From assembly GCA_963601915.1 (NCBI GenBank), contig CAVCGL010000028.1:1-25143 (forward strand): a stretch of 25,143 bases of DNA. Direction: 5' to 3'. A program made the translations under genes and the position numbers. Shown one piece after another: positions 13,083-22,223 of this stretch. Below the pieces are notes generated by a model. The model was not told the DNA's origin. It searched no databases and worked only from the letters and a program-made list of their open reading frames with translations. Within the stretch, counting starts at the first letter, position 1. Each line of letters starts with the position of its first letter. Origin of the DNA: Butyricicoccus_A sp963601915 (GTDB taxonomy: Bacteria; Bacillota; Clostridia; Oscillospirales; Butyricicoccaceae).

Positions 13083-14349
13083 CCTGCACCTCGTATTCCT
13101 TGAGCTGACCATACAGCTTATCATCGCACTCAATGTCGATCACGGTACCCGCCGCGTCATAGTCCGTTGAGAATACAGCAGCGTCCTTATGAATGACATC
13201 GAGCAGATAGCCATCCGCATACGGAATGCACAGCTTGACACGATGCTTTCCCTTGCCGAGTGCCTTTTCCATCGCCGCAAGCAGCTCTTCCAAGCCGCGC
13301 TTGCGCTTTGCTGAAATCGCAACGACATTTTCGCCGGATGGAATCAAATCCGGATTGTCACATAAATCCGCTTTATTGCAGACAAGCAGCTGCGGAATCT
13401 GCTGTGCGCCGAGCTGCGCGATGACTTTTTCTACGGTCTCTGCCTGTTCGCGCCAATCCTCGCGCGACACATCGACAACATGCAGAAGCAGATCCGCATA
13501 TTCCAGCTCTTCCAGTGTCGCCTTAAACGCAGACACCAGATGATGCGGCAGCTTGCGGATAAATCCAACGGTATCGGACAGCAGCACTTCCTGTGTTTCG
13601 GAAATACGCAGCTTGCGCGTGGTCGGGTCAAGCGTATCGAACAGTCTGTTGTTTGCCTCAATGCCTGCATCCGTCAGTGCATTGAGCAGGGTAGATTTTC
13701 CGGCATTGGTATAGCCGACAATGGCAACGAGCGGCAGCTCTGCCTTTTGTCTCTGTCTGCGCTGCACGGCACGCACGCGCCGAACATCCTTGAGGTCGCG
13801 GCGCAGCTTGTCAATGCGCTGCCGGATGTGTCGGCGGTCGGTCTCCAGCTTGGTCTCGCCAGGGCCTCTCGTGCCGATGCCGCCGCCCAGACGCGACATG
13901 CTCTTGCCCATACCGGACAGGCGTGGCAAAATATACTGATACTGTGCCAGCTCAACCTGCAATTTGCCCTCACCGGTGCGCGCGCGCTGAGCAAAAATAT
14001 CCAAGATCAAGGCGCTTCGATCCAGCACTGTCCGTCCGGTCGCCTCTTCCAGCACGCGCATCTGCGACGGAGAAAGCTCATTGTCAAAGACAATCAGTGT
14101 CGCATCATTGTCCCTTGCCAGCTCGACAAGCTCCTGCAGCTTGCCCTCACCGATAAAGGTATGGGCATCCGGTGCGTTTCGTGTCTGTAACATTTTGCCG
14201 ACACACTCGCCGCCTGCGGTCTCCAAAAGAGCCTCCAGCTCATCCAGCGTCTCCCAGCTTGCGTCCTCATCCTCCTGAAAGACCGATGCGTGCAAACCGA
14301 CAAGCACGGCGCGTTCTGTCTCCATTTCGTCCAGCATCCAGTTTTCCAC
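13075..14349 (-). CDS. hflX: Ribosome-associated GTPase HflX, GTG start
   Basis: The 424-residue GTPase splits or rescues stalled 70S ribosomes under stress in the homologues studied. The N-terminal glycine-rich domain contains SRLGGGIGTRGPGETKLE (152-169), followed by a basic coiled-coil linker and the GTPase domain: G1 GYTNAGKST (212-220), G2-region DPTTR (241-245), G3 DTVG (259-262) and G4 NKAD (325-328). A small C-terminal domain follows (about 355-424). The start is GTG at 14349 with AAGGAGG 8 bases upstream. The rpmE terminator lies just before it, so it needs its own promoter or read-through; none is clear in the short gap. Confidence 0.95.
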   Translation of the reverse strand: MENWMLDEMETERAVLVGLHASVFQEDEDASWETLDELEALLETAGGECVGKMLQTRNAPDAHTFIGEGKLQELVELARDNDATLIVFDNELSPSQMRVLEEATGRTVLDRSALILDIFAQRARTGEGKLQVELAQYQYILPRLSGMGKSMSRLGGGIGTRGPGETKLETDRRHIRQRIDKLRRDLKDVRRVRAVQRRQRQKAELPLVAIVGYTNAGKSTLLNALTDAGIEANNRLFDTLDPTTRKLRISETQEVLLSDTVGFIRKLPHHLVSAFKATLEELEYADLLLHVVDVSREDWREQAETVEKVIAQLGAQQIPQLLVCNKADLCDNPDLIPSGENVVAISAKRKRGLEELLAAMEKALGKGKHRVKLCIPYADGYLLDVIHKDAAVFSTDYDAAGTVIDIECDDKLYGQLKEYEVQDG

Positions 14350-14374
14350 TGCCTGTCCCTCCTTTCAAATATAA

Positions 14375-14404
14375 AGCAAAAACCCGTCCAAAATGGACGG
14401 GTTT
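14375..14404 (-). terminator. Intrinsic terminator of rpmE
   Basis: On the minus strand AAACCCGTCC (14404-14395) pairs with GGACGGGTTT (14389-14380) around a 5-base loop, and the Ts continue into TTTTTGC. It stands 20 bp after the rpmE stop. Confidence 0.88.
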
Positions 14405-14423
14405 ATAATCACTTCTTGAAAAA

Positions 14424-14627
14424 TTACTTGTCAAGATTGAATCTTCTCTTGAAGCGGTCAACACGTCCGCCGGTATCAACGAGCTTCTGCTTGCCGGTAA
14501 AGAACGGGTGGCACTTGGAGCAGATTTCTACCGAGATATTCTCCTTAGTGGAAGCGGTCTCATATACAGCACCACAAGCGCAACGAATGGTTGTCGGTAC
14601 GTACTTCGGATGGATTCCTTCCTTCAT
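14424..14627 (-). CDS. rpmE: Ribosomal protein bL31, zinc-binding form
   Basis: The 67-residue protein begins MKEGIHPKY and carries the four cysteines of the zinc-type L31: C16 and C18 (RCACG), C36 and C39 (CSKCH). The zinc-free paralogue, if present, is elsewhere. It sits on the large ribosomal subunit near the intersubunit bridge. The ATG at 14627 has AGAGGTG 8 bases upstream; an 8-residue longer frame is unlikely. It is a single-gene unit with its own promoter (14672-14700) and terminator. Confidence 0.97.
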   Translation of the reverse strand: MKEGIHPKYVPTTIRCACGAVYETASTKENISVEICSKCHPFFTGKQKLVDTGGRVDRFKRRFNLDK

Positions 14628-14671
14628 TTTTGATTCACCTCTTTCCGCCAAAGCCTTACAGTCATAAAATC

Positions 14672-14700
14672 ATAATATCACAACGACCTAATAAATGCAA
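14672..14700 (-). promoter_or_regulatory. Sigma-A promoter of rpmE
   Basis: On the minus strand TTGCAT (14700-14695) and TATTAT (14677-14672) are 17 bp apart, about 45 bp before the rpmE ATG. No Zur-type dyad is obvious. Confidence 0.75.
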
Positions 14701-14812
14701 GCACTTTTTTTATTTCGCGGTGTATTTTTATTAAAATCACGCTTGAAACACGGTTCCGTCCGTATTTCCTCAAGGATTATATCATAGCCCGTCAGAGAAT
14801 GCAAGTGTTTTC

Positions 14813-17800
14813 TCACAGATCGAGCCAAATTGTCTGACGACTGCTGAGGAAGTACAGCGCGCAGCCTGTGACCGGCTTGCCGAACACGGTTTCCGCCGCG
14901 CGCTTATACGCAGACAGCTGCGCGCGATACGTTTCCGCTCGCTGCGCGGCAAACCGCTTGGATACGCGGTCGGTCTTGAAGTCAATGACCGTCAAGCCCT
15001 CCTCGGTTTCCAGCAGGCAGTCAATGACGCCCTGCATGAGCAGCTGTTCCTCAAATCCCTTTGCCTCTTTATAATACTCCTGCGCCGGAACCAAAATAGA
15101 GAATTTAAACTCCCGCCGAACCGTTGCTCTCCCAAACTGCGCATACAAATCCGAGGTAAAAAACGCTTCGATTTGTCTCAAATCAATGGCATCTGCCTGT
15201 TCCGGACTGAGGATGCGCTTGTCGCGCAGCCGCGTCAGCTCTTGTGTCCGCCCCTCCGCGGTTTCACACCGTGCAAAATCACAGAACTGCAAAAACAAGT
15301 GATGTGCCGTACCGATTTCCGACGGCGTCAGACCTCGCGCTTCCCGCTCAAAGAACGGACGGCGCAGCTCGGTCTGCTGCTTAGGCTGCGGCGTCTGCTC
15401 ACTTGCTTCTTGCGCCTGAAACGATGCGGTGATGGCAGTTGCCGTCAGCTTGGACGGCAAATCACGCAGAGCATCCGCCGCATATGGCTTGAGCTCCGGC
15501 GCTTGTATTTCCTCCCGCTCCACAAACTGCCCGTTGTCCTGTTCTTCCCGCTCATCATCCTGTCCCTGATACGGAACGACGCGAACCGTAAAGCAATCCG
15601 GCGCATCAGAATCCAGCTCAGGCAATCGGTGCAGCAGCTCACGCAGCGGCAGCGCCTGCGGATGCCGAAGCAGCGGAACCGCCATCCACAGCGCATATTG
15701 ATTGGCACCGGACAGCGCATACGGCGGAATCGGGTCCAATACAGCAATCGCCGACCATTTTTCCAGCTTGCTCTGCACGTCACGCATGGCGGCCGTACAG
15801 ATGAGCTTTTCCTTTGCTCGTGTCAGCGCAACATACAAGACGCGCAGCTCCTCGCTGACCATTTCCCTTCGCAGCACGCTCGCCATGGCCAAGCGATCCA
15901 AACCATCATACTGTATCCCGCGCTGCATATCTCGACACCGCATACTGATTCCCATGTGCGGATGCAGCAGCACCGGTTTGTGCAGATCCATTTCGTTAAA
16001 CCGCTTGGTACAGTTCGCCAACAGCACAATCGGAAATTCCAGACCCTTGGACTTATGAATGGTCATAATGCGCACCATATCCCCGGTGCGCTCCGCCTCC
16101 GGCGCCGAAACCTCACTGCCCGCCTCGCGCAATTCCCGGATATAGCGCACGAAGGCAAACAGGCCGCGGCTTCCGCCGCGCTCAAAGCTGCCCGCCAGCT
16201 CAATCAACGCCGTAATATGATTCTGCCGCGCTCTGCCGTTTGGCATGGCACCAAACACACCCATCGCGCCGGTTTTATCCACGATGTGCCACAGCAGCTG
16301 ATGCACCGGCAAATCAGACGCCAGCACGCGCAGCTCTTGCAGCTGCTCCAAAAACGCCTGTGCCTTTGGCATCGTCTGCGCCGCCGCTGTCAGTACATAA
16401 TAATAGGTGTTATCCATATCGCACAGGCGGATTTCCGCCAATTCTTCCTCTGTAAACCCACCAATCGGTGAATTGAGTGCCGCCAGCAGCGGCACATCCT
16501 GTTGCGGATTATCTACGATTTCCAGCCAGGATACTAGGGTCAAAATTTCCGGTGTGCCGAATATATCCTCTGACGCATCCGCGCCCGCCGGAATGCCGCG
16601 GGAGAGCAGTTCCTGCTGAAAGACACCGGCTTTATTTTTTACGGAACGCAATAAAATCACAAAATCTTCCGGTCTGCACGGGCGCAGCTGTCCGGTTTGT
16701 TTATCCGTCACCCGAAAGCCCGTGTCCAGCATCTCCCGCACGCGGCTGGCACAGTATGCCGCCTCCTGTCGAATGGTCTCCGGTGCATCTTCGTCCTCCG
16801 ATTTGGTCTCCAGCACACAAAATTCCGTGCGATAGTCATCGGTGCCCTGCGGAAACGATGCACCCACGTGCAAGGCTTCTCTGTCCGTGTAGGTCAAATC
16901 GCCCAAGTCCTCACTCATCAGCGCAGAGAACAGATAATTCACGCTGTCCAGCACCTCTGGGCGAGAGCGGAAGTTTTTGGACAGCACCACGCGCCGCGGC
17001 GCATTGTCAAACACCTGCTCCACATCGCGGTACGCCTGATATTTATGCAGAAAAATATCCGGATTGGCAAGGCGGAAGCGATAGATACTCTGCTTGACAT
17101 CGCCAACCATAAAGATATTTTTCTCATCATCGCTGACTGCACGGAAAATCGCATCCTGCACCGCATTGGTGTCCTGATACTCATCGACCATGATTTCGGA
17201 AAAATGCATCTCACGCGCAAGCTGCGTCGGCGCATCCTGTTCATCGACGAGCAGCTGCACCGCAAAATGCTCCAAATCGTTAAAGTCCACGACACCGCGC
17301 CGCAGTTTTTCCGCCTGATACGCCTCCATAAACAGCTGAACCGTATCGCACAGCGCGCAGACCGCCGGTGCCATCATGCGCATGTCTTCCCGCACCTCTT
17401 GCTCGGTGACACACAGGACTTTTTCCGCCATCTCCTTGACGATCGTCTTCCAGCTGTTGCGCCGATCCTTGAGCGCATCGAGAAAGGCTTTGTCCTCATA
17501 GCCGCGAATGGCAGGAAGCCGTTTAAACGTACTGCGAATCTGCGCACACAGCTGAACGGCAGCATCCCATGCGCCATCTTTCACCAATGCCAACAGATTT
17601 TCTGCCTGCTGCCTATCCTGCGCAAAAACCGATTCGTATTTATCCTGTACGACATCCGCGCCCTGTATCTCCTCCAGCGCATCTTTCAGCACCGCGATGC
17701 CATATGCAATACGGCTCTCAGCTTCCCGCAGCAGAGCAATGCCCCAATCGGTATTGGCGAGACGGTCAAATTCCCGCACAAATTTCTGCCGGTACTGCTC

Positions 17801-18376
17801 CAATTCTCTTTTCGGCTTGGGAGAGGCCTGCAAGTTGTGAAAGGTTTCCAGCACAAGGGCTGCCAGCTGTTTGTCATCTCGTCCGCCGCTGACCGCTTCT
17901 ACCAGAGCAGAAAATCCCTCGCTGTCCACAGCATACTGTGCTTCGAGTACCTCTTCCAGCACATCATTTTGCATGACCGTCTGTTCGCTGTCATCCGCGG
18001 TGCGAAACTCCGGCGGCAGCCCCAGCTCATGAAAATGCTCCTTGACCAAGCTCATACAAAACGCATGAACCGTGGTAATTTTGGCGCGGTGTACGAGCAT
18101 GAGCTGACGGCGCAGGCGCAGATTTTGCGGCTGTTTTGCCGCCAAATCCGTCAGGGCATCCGCTATCTTGCCGCGCATTTCGCTCGCCGCCGCCTTGGTA
18201 AACGTCACAATGAGAAAAGAATCCACATCACAGGGATTTTCCGGATCTGTCACGCGGTCGAGGACGCGCTGCACCAGCACCGCTGTCTTGCCGGAACCTG
18301 CCGCCGCAGATACCAGCAGCGTACCGCCCCGATTGTCTATTGCCTGCCGCTGTTCATCGGTCCATGAAACGCCCAT
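14813..18376 (-). CDS. addA: ATP-dependent helicase/nuclease subunit A (AddA)
   Basis: The 1187-residue protein is the UvrD-type helicase and nuclease subunit of AddAB, which resects double-strand breaks for RecA. Seen in order: Walker A SAAAGSGKT (23-31), motif II MVDEYQDTNAVQD (396-408), MVGDVKQSIYRFR, KNFRSRPEVLDSVN, MTIHKSKGLEFPIV, RVLYVALTRAKEKL, and the C-terminal nuclease with GTAHHLFLQF and VIDFKTDR (catalytic D1132, K1134). Length is near the family's usual 1,200. The ATG at 18376 has AGGGAGA upstream and overlaps addB by 23 bp; an open extension to 18547 runs inside addB and has no family match. Confidence 0.97.
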   Translation of the reverse strand: MGVSWTDEQRQAIDNRGGTLLVSAAAGSGKTAVLVQRVLDRVTDPENPCDVDSFLIVTFTKAAASEMRGKIADALTDLAAKQPQNLRLRRQLMLVHRAKITTVHAFCMSLVKEHFHELGLPPEFRTADDSEQTVMQNDVLEEVLEAQYAVDSEGFSALVEAVSGGRDDKQLAALVLETFHNLQASPKPKRELEQYRQKFVREFDRLANTDWGIALLREAESRIAYGIAVLKDALEEIQGADVVQDKYESVFAQDRQQAENLLALVKDGAWDAAVQLCAQIRSTFKRLPAIRGYEDKAFLDALKDRRNSWKTIVKEMAEKVLCVTEQEVREDMRMMAPAVCALCDTVQLFMEAYQAEKLRRGVVDFNDLEHFAVQLLVDEQDAPTQLAREMHFSEIMVDEYQDTNAVQDAIFRAVSDDEKNIFMVGDVKQSIYRFRLANPDIFLHKYQAYRDVEQVFDNAPRRVVLSKNFRSRPEVLDSVNYLFSALMSEDLGDLTYTDREALHVGASFPQGTDDYRTEFCVLETKSEDEDAPETIRQEAAYCASRVREMLDTGFRVTDKQTGQLRPCRPEDFVILLRSVKNKAGVFQQELLSRGIPAGADASEDIFGTPEILTLVSWLEIVDNPQQDVPLLAALNSPIGGFTEEELAEIRLCDMDNTYYYVLTAAAQTMPKAQAFLEQLQELRVLASDLPVHQLLWHIVDKTGAMGVFGAMPNGRARQNHITALIELAGSFERGGSRGLFAFVRYIRELREAGSEVSAPEAERTGDMVRIMTIHKSKGLEFPIVLLANCTKRFNEMDLHKPVLLHPHMGISMRCRDMQRGIQYDGLDRLAMASVLRREMVSEELRVLYVALTRAKEKLICTAAMRDVQSKLEKWSAIAVLDPIPPYALSGANQYALWMAVPLLRHPQALPLRELLHRLPELDSDAPDCFTVRVVPYQGQDDEREEQDNGQFVEREEIQAPELKPYAADALRDLPSKLTATAITASFQAQEASEQTPQPKQQTELRRPFFEREARGLTPSEIGTAHHLFLQFCDFARCETAEGRTQELTRLRDKRILSPEQADAIDLRQIEAFFTSDLYAQFGRATVRREFKFSILVPAQEYYKEAKGFEEQLLMQGVIDCLLETEEGLTVIDFKTDRVSKRFAAQRAETYRAQLSAYKRAAETVFGKPVTGCALYFLSSRQTIWLDL

Positions 18377-21300
18377 GCTTCTTATCTCCCTTCTCTTCTT
18401 CCTCAATACTCTGCCAGAACTCCTCTGCCGGAATCTTTTTGATCTTGTGCGGGGTATCTCCCAGCTGCGCATCAAAGCGGCAAATCGCACGATACGGACA
18501 CCACGCGCAGGTGTCCTCTGTCGGGCCGCGGCGCACCGGCTTGGCATCCATACTGCCGTGCATCAGCTCGCGCCCCATCTCTCCCAGCACGCGGCGAATA
18601 TGTCCGCTCAGCTTGCCCAGCTTTTCCATGCTCGCCAAATTGGACAGGCTGCTCTTGTTCGGCTTGTCTCCCGATGCCAGATACCCCAACGGCAAAAATT
18701 CCGCATCCTTTTCGATGTCGTGCTCCATCGCATCAATAACCGCCTTTTCGTCCAGCAGCAAACCGGAACGGCGCAGCTGCTTCTTGCGCATGGCATCCAG
18801 CTCCGCTTCCTCTGCATCCCGCTTGGCATCGACAATCACCTGTTTGGCAGGAACATATAAGGCTCCCGCCGGAACTATGCGGTCAATGTGCTGGGCGAGC
18901 TTCTCTTGATAGTGCTGCAATCCCTGCTTTTCGATGGCAAACAAATACAGCAGCAGCTGGATATTGAGTCCATACCACAGATCAGACAGCTCAAACTTTT
19001 TCGTGCCGCTCTTATAATCCAAGACGCGGATATATAAGGTACCGTCCTGCACATAGCCGTCCACGCGGTCAACCTTTCCGTTTACCTCCAGCTGCCCGTC
19101 CTCGCTGCGAATGAGAATGGGCGGCAAATCGCCCTGCCAGGAAAAATCCAGCTCAAAATCAATCGGCTGAAAATCCGACCGCGCCATTTCCTCTAATAAA
19201 TTATCTAAAATATCCTCTGTCATATGCAGCAGACGGCGGAACAAATGCCGAAATCGCGCGGAATACTGTTCCAATCCGCCCAACTGCGTCTCGACATAAA
19301 TTGTTGTCCATCGCCGCGCCAGCTTATGCACCGTTTCTGTATCCGGCAACTGATCCGGATACTGCTCGCGCACCTGTTTGAGCGTATGCTCCAGCACAAA
19401 ATGCAAAAAGGTGCCGGTTTCCGGTGCATTGAAGGACGCGCGGCGGCGTTCCTTTGCCCGCAGTCCATAGCGCAAAAAATACGCATACTGGCAGCGATAA
19501 AATGCATCGACGCGAGAGGCCGTCATGCGCAGCTTTTTTCCGTACAGCTGATGGACAACCTCCGCATTGTGCAGCGGCCCGCGCGCGGAACGCTCTATCG
19601 GCTGAATGGGGACCTGCTGCGCGCGCAGTGCTGCCTGCGCCGCCGGAGAACGGTCTCTGGCGGCACCGCAGCACGCCAAATCAAAGCGCGGACGCTCTGC
19701 CTCCAGTCGATAGCTCTGTTCCAATTCATTCTCTTTGGTTTCCGGCAGATCGCGCAGCAGCTGCCGCAGCGCGCCAATCAAAAACGACGGCCGTTTGTCT
19801 CCGTCCGCACCCACCGTGCTCCAAGACAACAGCAAATCCTGTGATGCGGATGCCAGCACACGATACAGTGCCGCTTGCTCCTGTTCCATGCGGTCTTCGC
19901 TGGTTTCCAGTTCCACTTCCAAGCCGAGCAGCTGAGAGCGTTCGCTGTCAGACAAGATGCCGCCGGTCTCTCCAACGGAAGGCAGCACGCCGTCATTGAC
20001 ACCGAGCACCAGCAAATGCGGGATACCGGTTTTGCATACGCGGTCAATCGAGCCGCAGGTCACGCGATCCAAAGACACCGGAATCGTGCCAACATCATAT
20101 TCCGTCAGCACCAAACCGAGCATCGTGACAAACGCATCGGTCTCCATTTCCGTGTCGCCCTGTACCCATGCGAACTGCTCCATCGCCTGCATGAGAATCT
20201 CCCACAGCTGCCGATATTCCTCCGCGGTCTGCAATCGACCTGCTTCTTCATGCATCTGTGCCCGCGCGGCAATGCTGTCCGGCGCGCCAATCCGCTCCAA
20301 AAAAGCGTACAGTGCCTGCGCATACTGCGATGCAGTCTGTGCCCGCTCCAAATCCTGCTGCAAGGCCTGCAAGGGCTGCACCGCCTTCTCGCGCAGCGCA
20401 TTGAGCGTTGCGAGCTTTTCCCGCGCTTTATCATCCAATTCGCCGCCAAAGCTGTCGGGATGTCCGACAAATGGCTGCAACCACTTGCTGCCGCGAATGC
20501 GCCGGAACAGCACATAATTTTCCAGCAAATCACACTCTTCGGCGGTCAGTCCGGCAAAGCCTGTTTTCAGATAGGCAAAGATATCCTCATACCGCCAGCC
20601 ATTCGCCACGGTATGCAGAGCGGAGCCGACCAGTGCCAGCACAGGCTTTTGCAAAATATCATGCTTTTCGCTCAAAAAAATCGGAATTTGATAGCGTTCA
20701 AACACCAATTCCAGCACCGGCGCATACGCATCAAAATTTCTCGCCGTCACGACAATATCCCGCCGCCGCGCATCGGTTTCACGCAGCAATTTTCGGATAT
20801 ATGCCGCCGCAAATTCACATTCCGAGAACAGATTGCCCGCTTCGTGCAGACGGATGCTGCGCTTGTCGCTGTCAAACTGCTGCGTTCCCGCGCACAAGCC
20901 ATAGGCTTCTGCCAGCTGCAAATCATGCGGCCGCGGCATCACCATCTGTTCCATGCGTCGGATGTCCAGCGGCTCTCCGCAGGCACTGGCCAATCGCTTG
21001 AGCCGTGCCATAGCGTGCATCGTCTCCGGAAACTGTTCCGGCTGGCGAAGGTCACCGGTCAGCGCGATGGTTATCGGCACATGCCGACGAAGCAGTGCCG
21101 CGAGAATCTCCAATTCCTGCTTATTGAACTGATCGAACCGGTCTAAATACAGCTCCGCGTCATCAAAAATCGTGCAGTCAGGCAGTCTCTGGGCAATTTT
21201 CGTCATCTGATCGCGCGGATCCGGCAAATCCTCCTGTGTCATGCTCTCATATACCGCACCAATTTGTCCCAGATCGCGCAGCTTTTCCGCCAAATGTCCC

Positions 21301-21728
21301 TCGGCCTCCGCCGAAGCATCCAACAGCTGTTCCGGAGAAATGCCATTGGTCTTCATCTCATCCATGACCTGCAATAAATCGCGCAGAACATCCGGTCGGC
21401 GAATGGCACCGCTGTATACATCCAAGGCATCAGACGACCGGCGCACCGCTTCATATAATACGAGCAATCGTCCCGCCGGTGTCAGCCCAACCTCTGCCAA
21501 GCCGCCCGCCTCTGCAAAGACACGATTGGCGATGCGCCGAAACGTCAGCACTTCCGCAAAGCGCGCCCCGCGATTGTCGGTTGCCGCCGCAAGCATCCGC
21601 TCATATTCATGTGACGCCAATTCCGGCACAATCAAAATTTGTCGTTTGCCGCTGGTCTCCCGCGCAGCGATACGCCGCAGAATCTCGGTCGTCTTGCCGG
21701 TTCCCGCACGCCCTATCATCAGCTCCAT
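18354..21728 (-). CDS. addB: ATP-dependent helicase/nuclease subunit B (AddB)
   Basis: The 1124-residue partner of AddA starts MELMIGRAGTGKT, a Walker A loop at 5-13. Its C-terminal nuclease domain has VLDYKSGTKKF (D904, K906) and the four cysteines of an iron-sulfur staple: C746 (FYRCQYAYFLRYG) and C1074-x2-C1077-x5-C1083 (CAWCPYRAIC). The middle is a degenerate helicase fold that recognises Chi in the Bacillus enzyme. The ATG at 21728 has GGGAGGAAT upstream; the open frame continues to 21857 but would run into tRNA-Gly, so it is not coding. A possible -10 (TATACT, 21768-21763) lies 35 bp upstream, next to the tRNA terminator, without a clear -35. Confidence 0.97.
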   Translation of the reverse strand: MELMIGRAGTGKTTEILRRIAARETSGKRQILIVPELASHEYERMLAAATDNRGARFAEVLTFRRIANRVFAEAGGLAEVGLTPAGRLLVLYEAVRRSSDALDVYSGAIRRPDVLRDLLQVMDEMKTNGISPEQLLDASAEAEGHLAEKLRDLGQIGAVYESMTQEDLPDPRDQMTKIAQRLPDCTIFDDAELYLDRFDQFNKQELEILAALLRRHVPITIALTGDLRQPEQFPETMHAMARLKRLASACGEPLDIRRMEQMVMPRPHDLQLAEAYGLCAGTQQFDSDKRSIRLHEAGNLFSECEFAAAYIRKLLRETDARRRDIVVTARNFDAYAPVLELVFERYQIPIFLSEKHDILQKPVLALVGSALHTVANGWRYEDIFAYLKTGFAGLTAEECDLLENYVLFRRIRGSKWLQPFVGHPDSFGGELDDKAREKLATLNALREKAVQPLQALQQDLERAQTASQYAQALYAFLERIGAPDSIAARAQMHEEAGRLQTAEEYRQLWEILMQAMEQFAWVQGDTEMETDAFVTMLGLVLTEYDVGTIPVSLDRVTCGSIDRVCKTGIPHLLVLGVNDGVLPSVGETGGILSDSERSQLLGLEVELETSEDRMEQEQAALYRVLASASQDLLLSWSTVGADGDKRPSFLIGALRQLLRDLPETKENELEQSYRLEAERPRFDLACCGAARDRSPAAQAALRAQQVPIQPIERSARGPLHNAEVVHQLYGKKLRMTASRVDAFYRCQYAYFLRYGLRAKERRRASFNAPETGTFLHFVLEHTLKQVREQYPDQLPDTETVHKLARRWTTIYVETQLGGLEQYSARFRHLFRRLLHMTEDILDNLLEEMARSDFQPIDFELDFSWQGDLPPILIRSEDGQLEVNGKVDRVDGYVQDGTLYIRVLDYKSGTKKFELSDLWYGLNIQLLLYLFAIEKQGLQHYQEKLAQHIDRIVPAGALYVPAKQVIVDAKRDAEEAELDAMRKKQLRRSGLLLDEKAVIDAMEHDIEKDAEFLPLGYLASGDKPNKSSLSNLASMEKLGKLSGHIRRVLGEMGRELMHGSMDAKPVRRGPTEDTCAWCPYRAICRFDAQLGDTPHKIKKIPAEEFWQSIEEEEKGDKKHGRFMDR

Positions 21729-21780
21729 GCCGTATTCCTCCCGTGATATTTCCTGAGCTTTTAGTATACCAGCAAACAAC

Positions 21781-21810
21781 GAAAAAAGACAGCCGATTTC
21801 TCGACTGTCT
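21781..21810 (-). terminator. Intrinsic terminator of the tRNA unit
   Basis: On the minus strand AGACAG-T-CGA pairs with TCG-G-CTGTCT around a GAAA tetraloop (10-bp stem with one wobble), followed by six Ts. It lies 11 bp after tRNA-Gly and just upstream of the addB promoter region. Confidence 0.92.
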
Positions 21811-21820
21811 CTAAAAAATT

Positions 21821-21896
21821 TGGAGCGGATGACGAGGCTCGAACTCGCTACCTCCACCTTGGCAAGGTGGCGCTCTACCAGATGAGCTACATCCGC
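21821..21896 (-). tRNA. tRNA-Gly (GCC)
   Basis: The 76-nt cloverleaf has acceptor arms GCGGATG / CATCCGC, D-arm GCTC...GAGC, anticodon stem CCACC / GGTGG with loop TTGCCAA (anticodon GCC), T-arm GCGAG-TTCGAGC-CTCGT, discriminator T as usual for glycine, and an encoded CCA end (TGG at 21821-21823). It lies 7 bp downstream of tRNA-Phe and is cut from the same transcript. Confidence 0.97.
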
Positions 21897-21903
21897 ATAT
21901 TGT

Positions 21904-21979
21904 TGGTGCCTCCGGGCGGAATCGAACCACCGACACGGGGATTTTCAGTCCCCTGCTCTACCGACTGAGCTACAGAGGC
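21904..21979 (-). tRNA. tRNA-Phe (GAA)
   Basis: The 76-nt cloverleaf has acceptor arms GCCTCTG / CGGAGGC (one T-G pair), anticodon stem GGGGA / TCCCC with loop CTGAAAA (anticodon GAA), T-arm GGTGG-TTCGATT-CCGCC, discriminator A and an encoded CCA end. It is first in a two-tRNA unit with a leader of about 90 bases. Confidence 0.97.
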
Positions 21980-22077
21980 GAATCGTCTTTCTGCTGCGCT
22001 CTCGCAACAAAAAGAGTATTCAAAACGCTTTTTTAGGTGTTTCTCGTATCAAACACCACACTCTCAAGTGCTTGTTT

Positions 22078-22106
22078 AGTATACCGTAGGAATCCAGAAA
22101 TGTCAA
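22078..22106 (-). promoter_or_regulatory. Sigma-A promoter of the tRNA unit
   Basis: On the minus strand TTGACA (22106-22101) and TATACT (22083-22078) are 17 bp apart, a near-consensus strong promoter. The leader before tRNA-Phe contains a stem GGTGTTT / AAACACC (22036-22057) with no U-tract; no T-box or other regulatory motif is recognisable. Confidence 0.9.
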
Positions 22107-22155
22107 GGAAAATTTTTAAATTATTTTTTGTTTTTTTCTGCGACATTTTCTTCTG

Positions 22156-22185
22156 GTATGATTTGGTCTTTTCGTGGGGATACTG
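22156..22185 (+). promoter_or_regulatory. Sigma-F-type (forespore) promoter of sigG
   Basis: GTATG (22156-22160) and GGGGATACTG (22176-22185) are 15 bp apart. The second element matches the Bacillus sigma-F -10 consensus GGNRANAHTR at every position; the first differs from GYWTA at one. In Bacillus sigG is transcribed by sigma-F, so both position and sequence fit. Confidence 0.65.
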
Positions 22186-22223
22186 ATGGATACAACGATT
22201 TCTCAAAACTAGGAGGCGAAACC

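Noticed and set aside
14868..18367. Long plus-strand frames opposite addA, up to 556 codons
   Set aside because: They are antisense shadows of a GC-rich gene, Arg/His/Gln-rich, without ribosome sites or family motifs.
18377..18547. 57-residue N-terminal extension of AddA
   Set aside because: It lies inside addB in another frame, is Arg/Ser-rich shadow sequence, and the start at 18376 has a ribosome site and begins the known family sequence.
21729..21857. 43-residue N-terminal extension of AddB
   Set aside because: It would run through the tRNA terminator into tRNA-Gly; the start at 21728 has GGGAGGAAT and directly opens the Walker A region.
22036..22057. GGTGTTT/AAACACC hairpin in the tRNA leader as a terminator or T-box
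   Set aside because: It is followed by an A-tract rather than Ts on the transcribed strand, and no T-box or specifier features are visible; probably just leader structure removed in processing.
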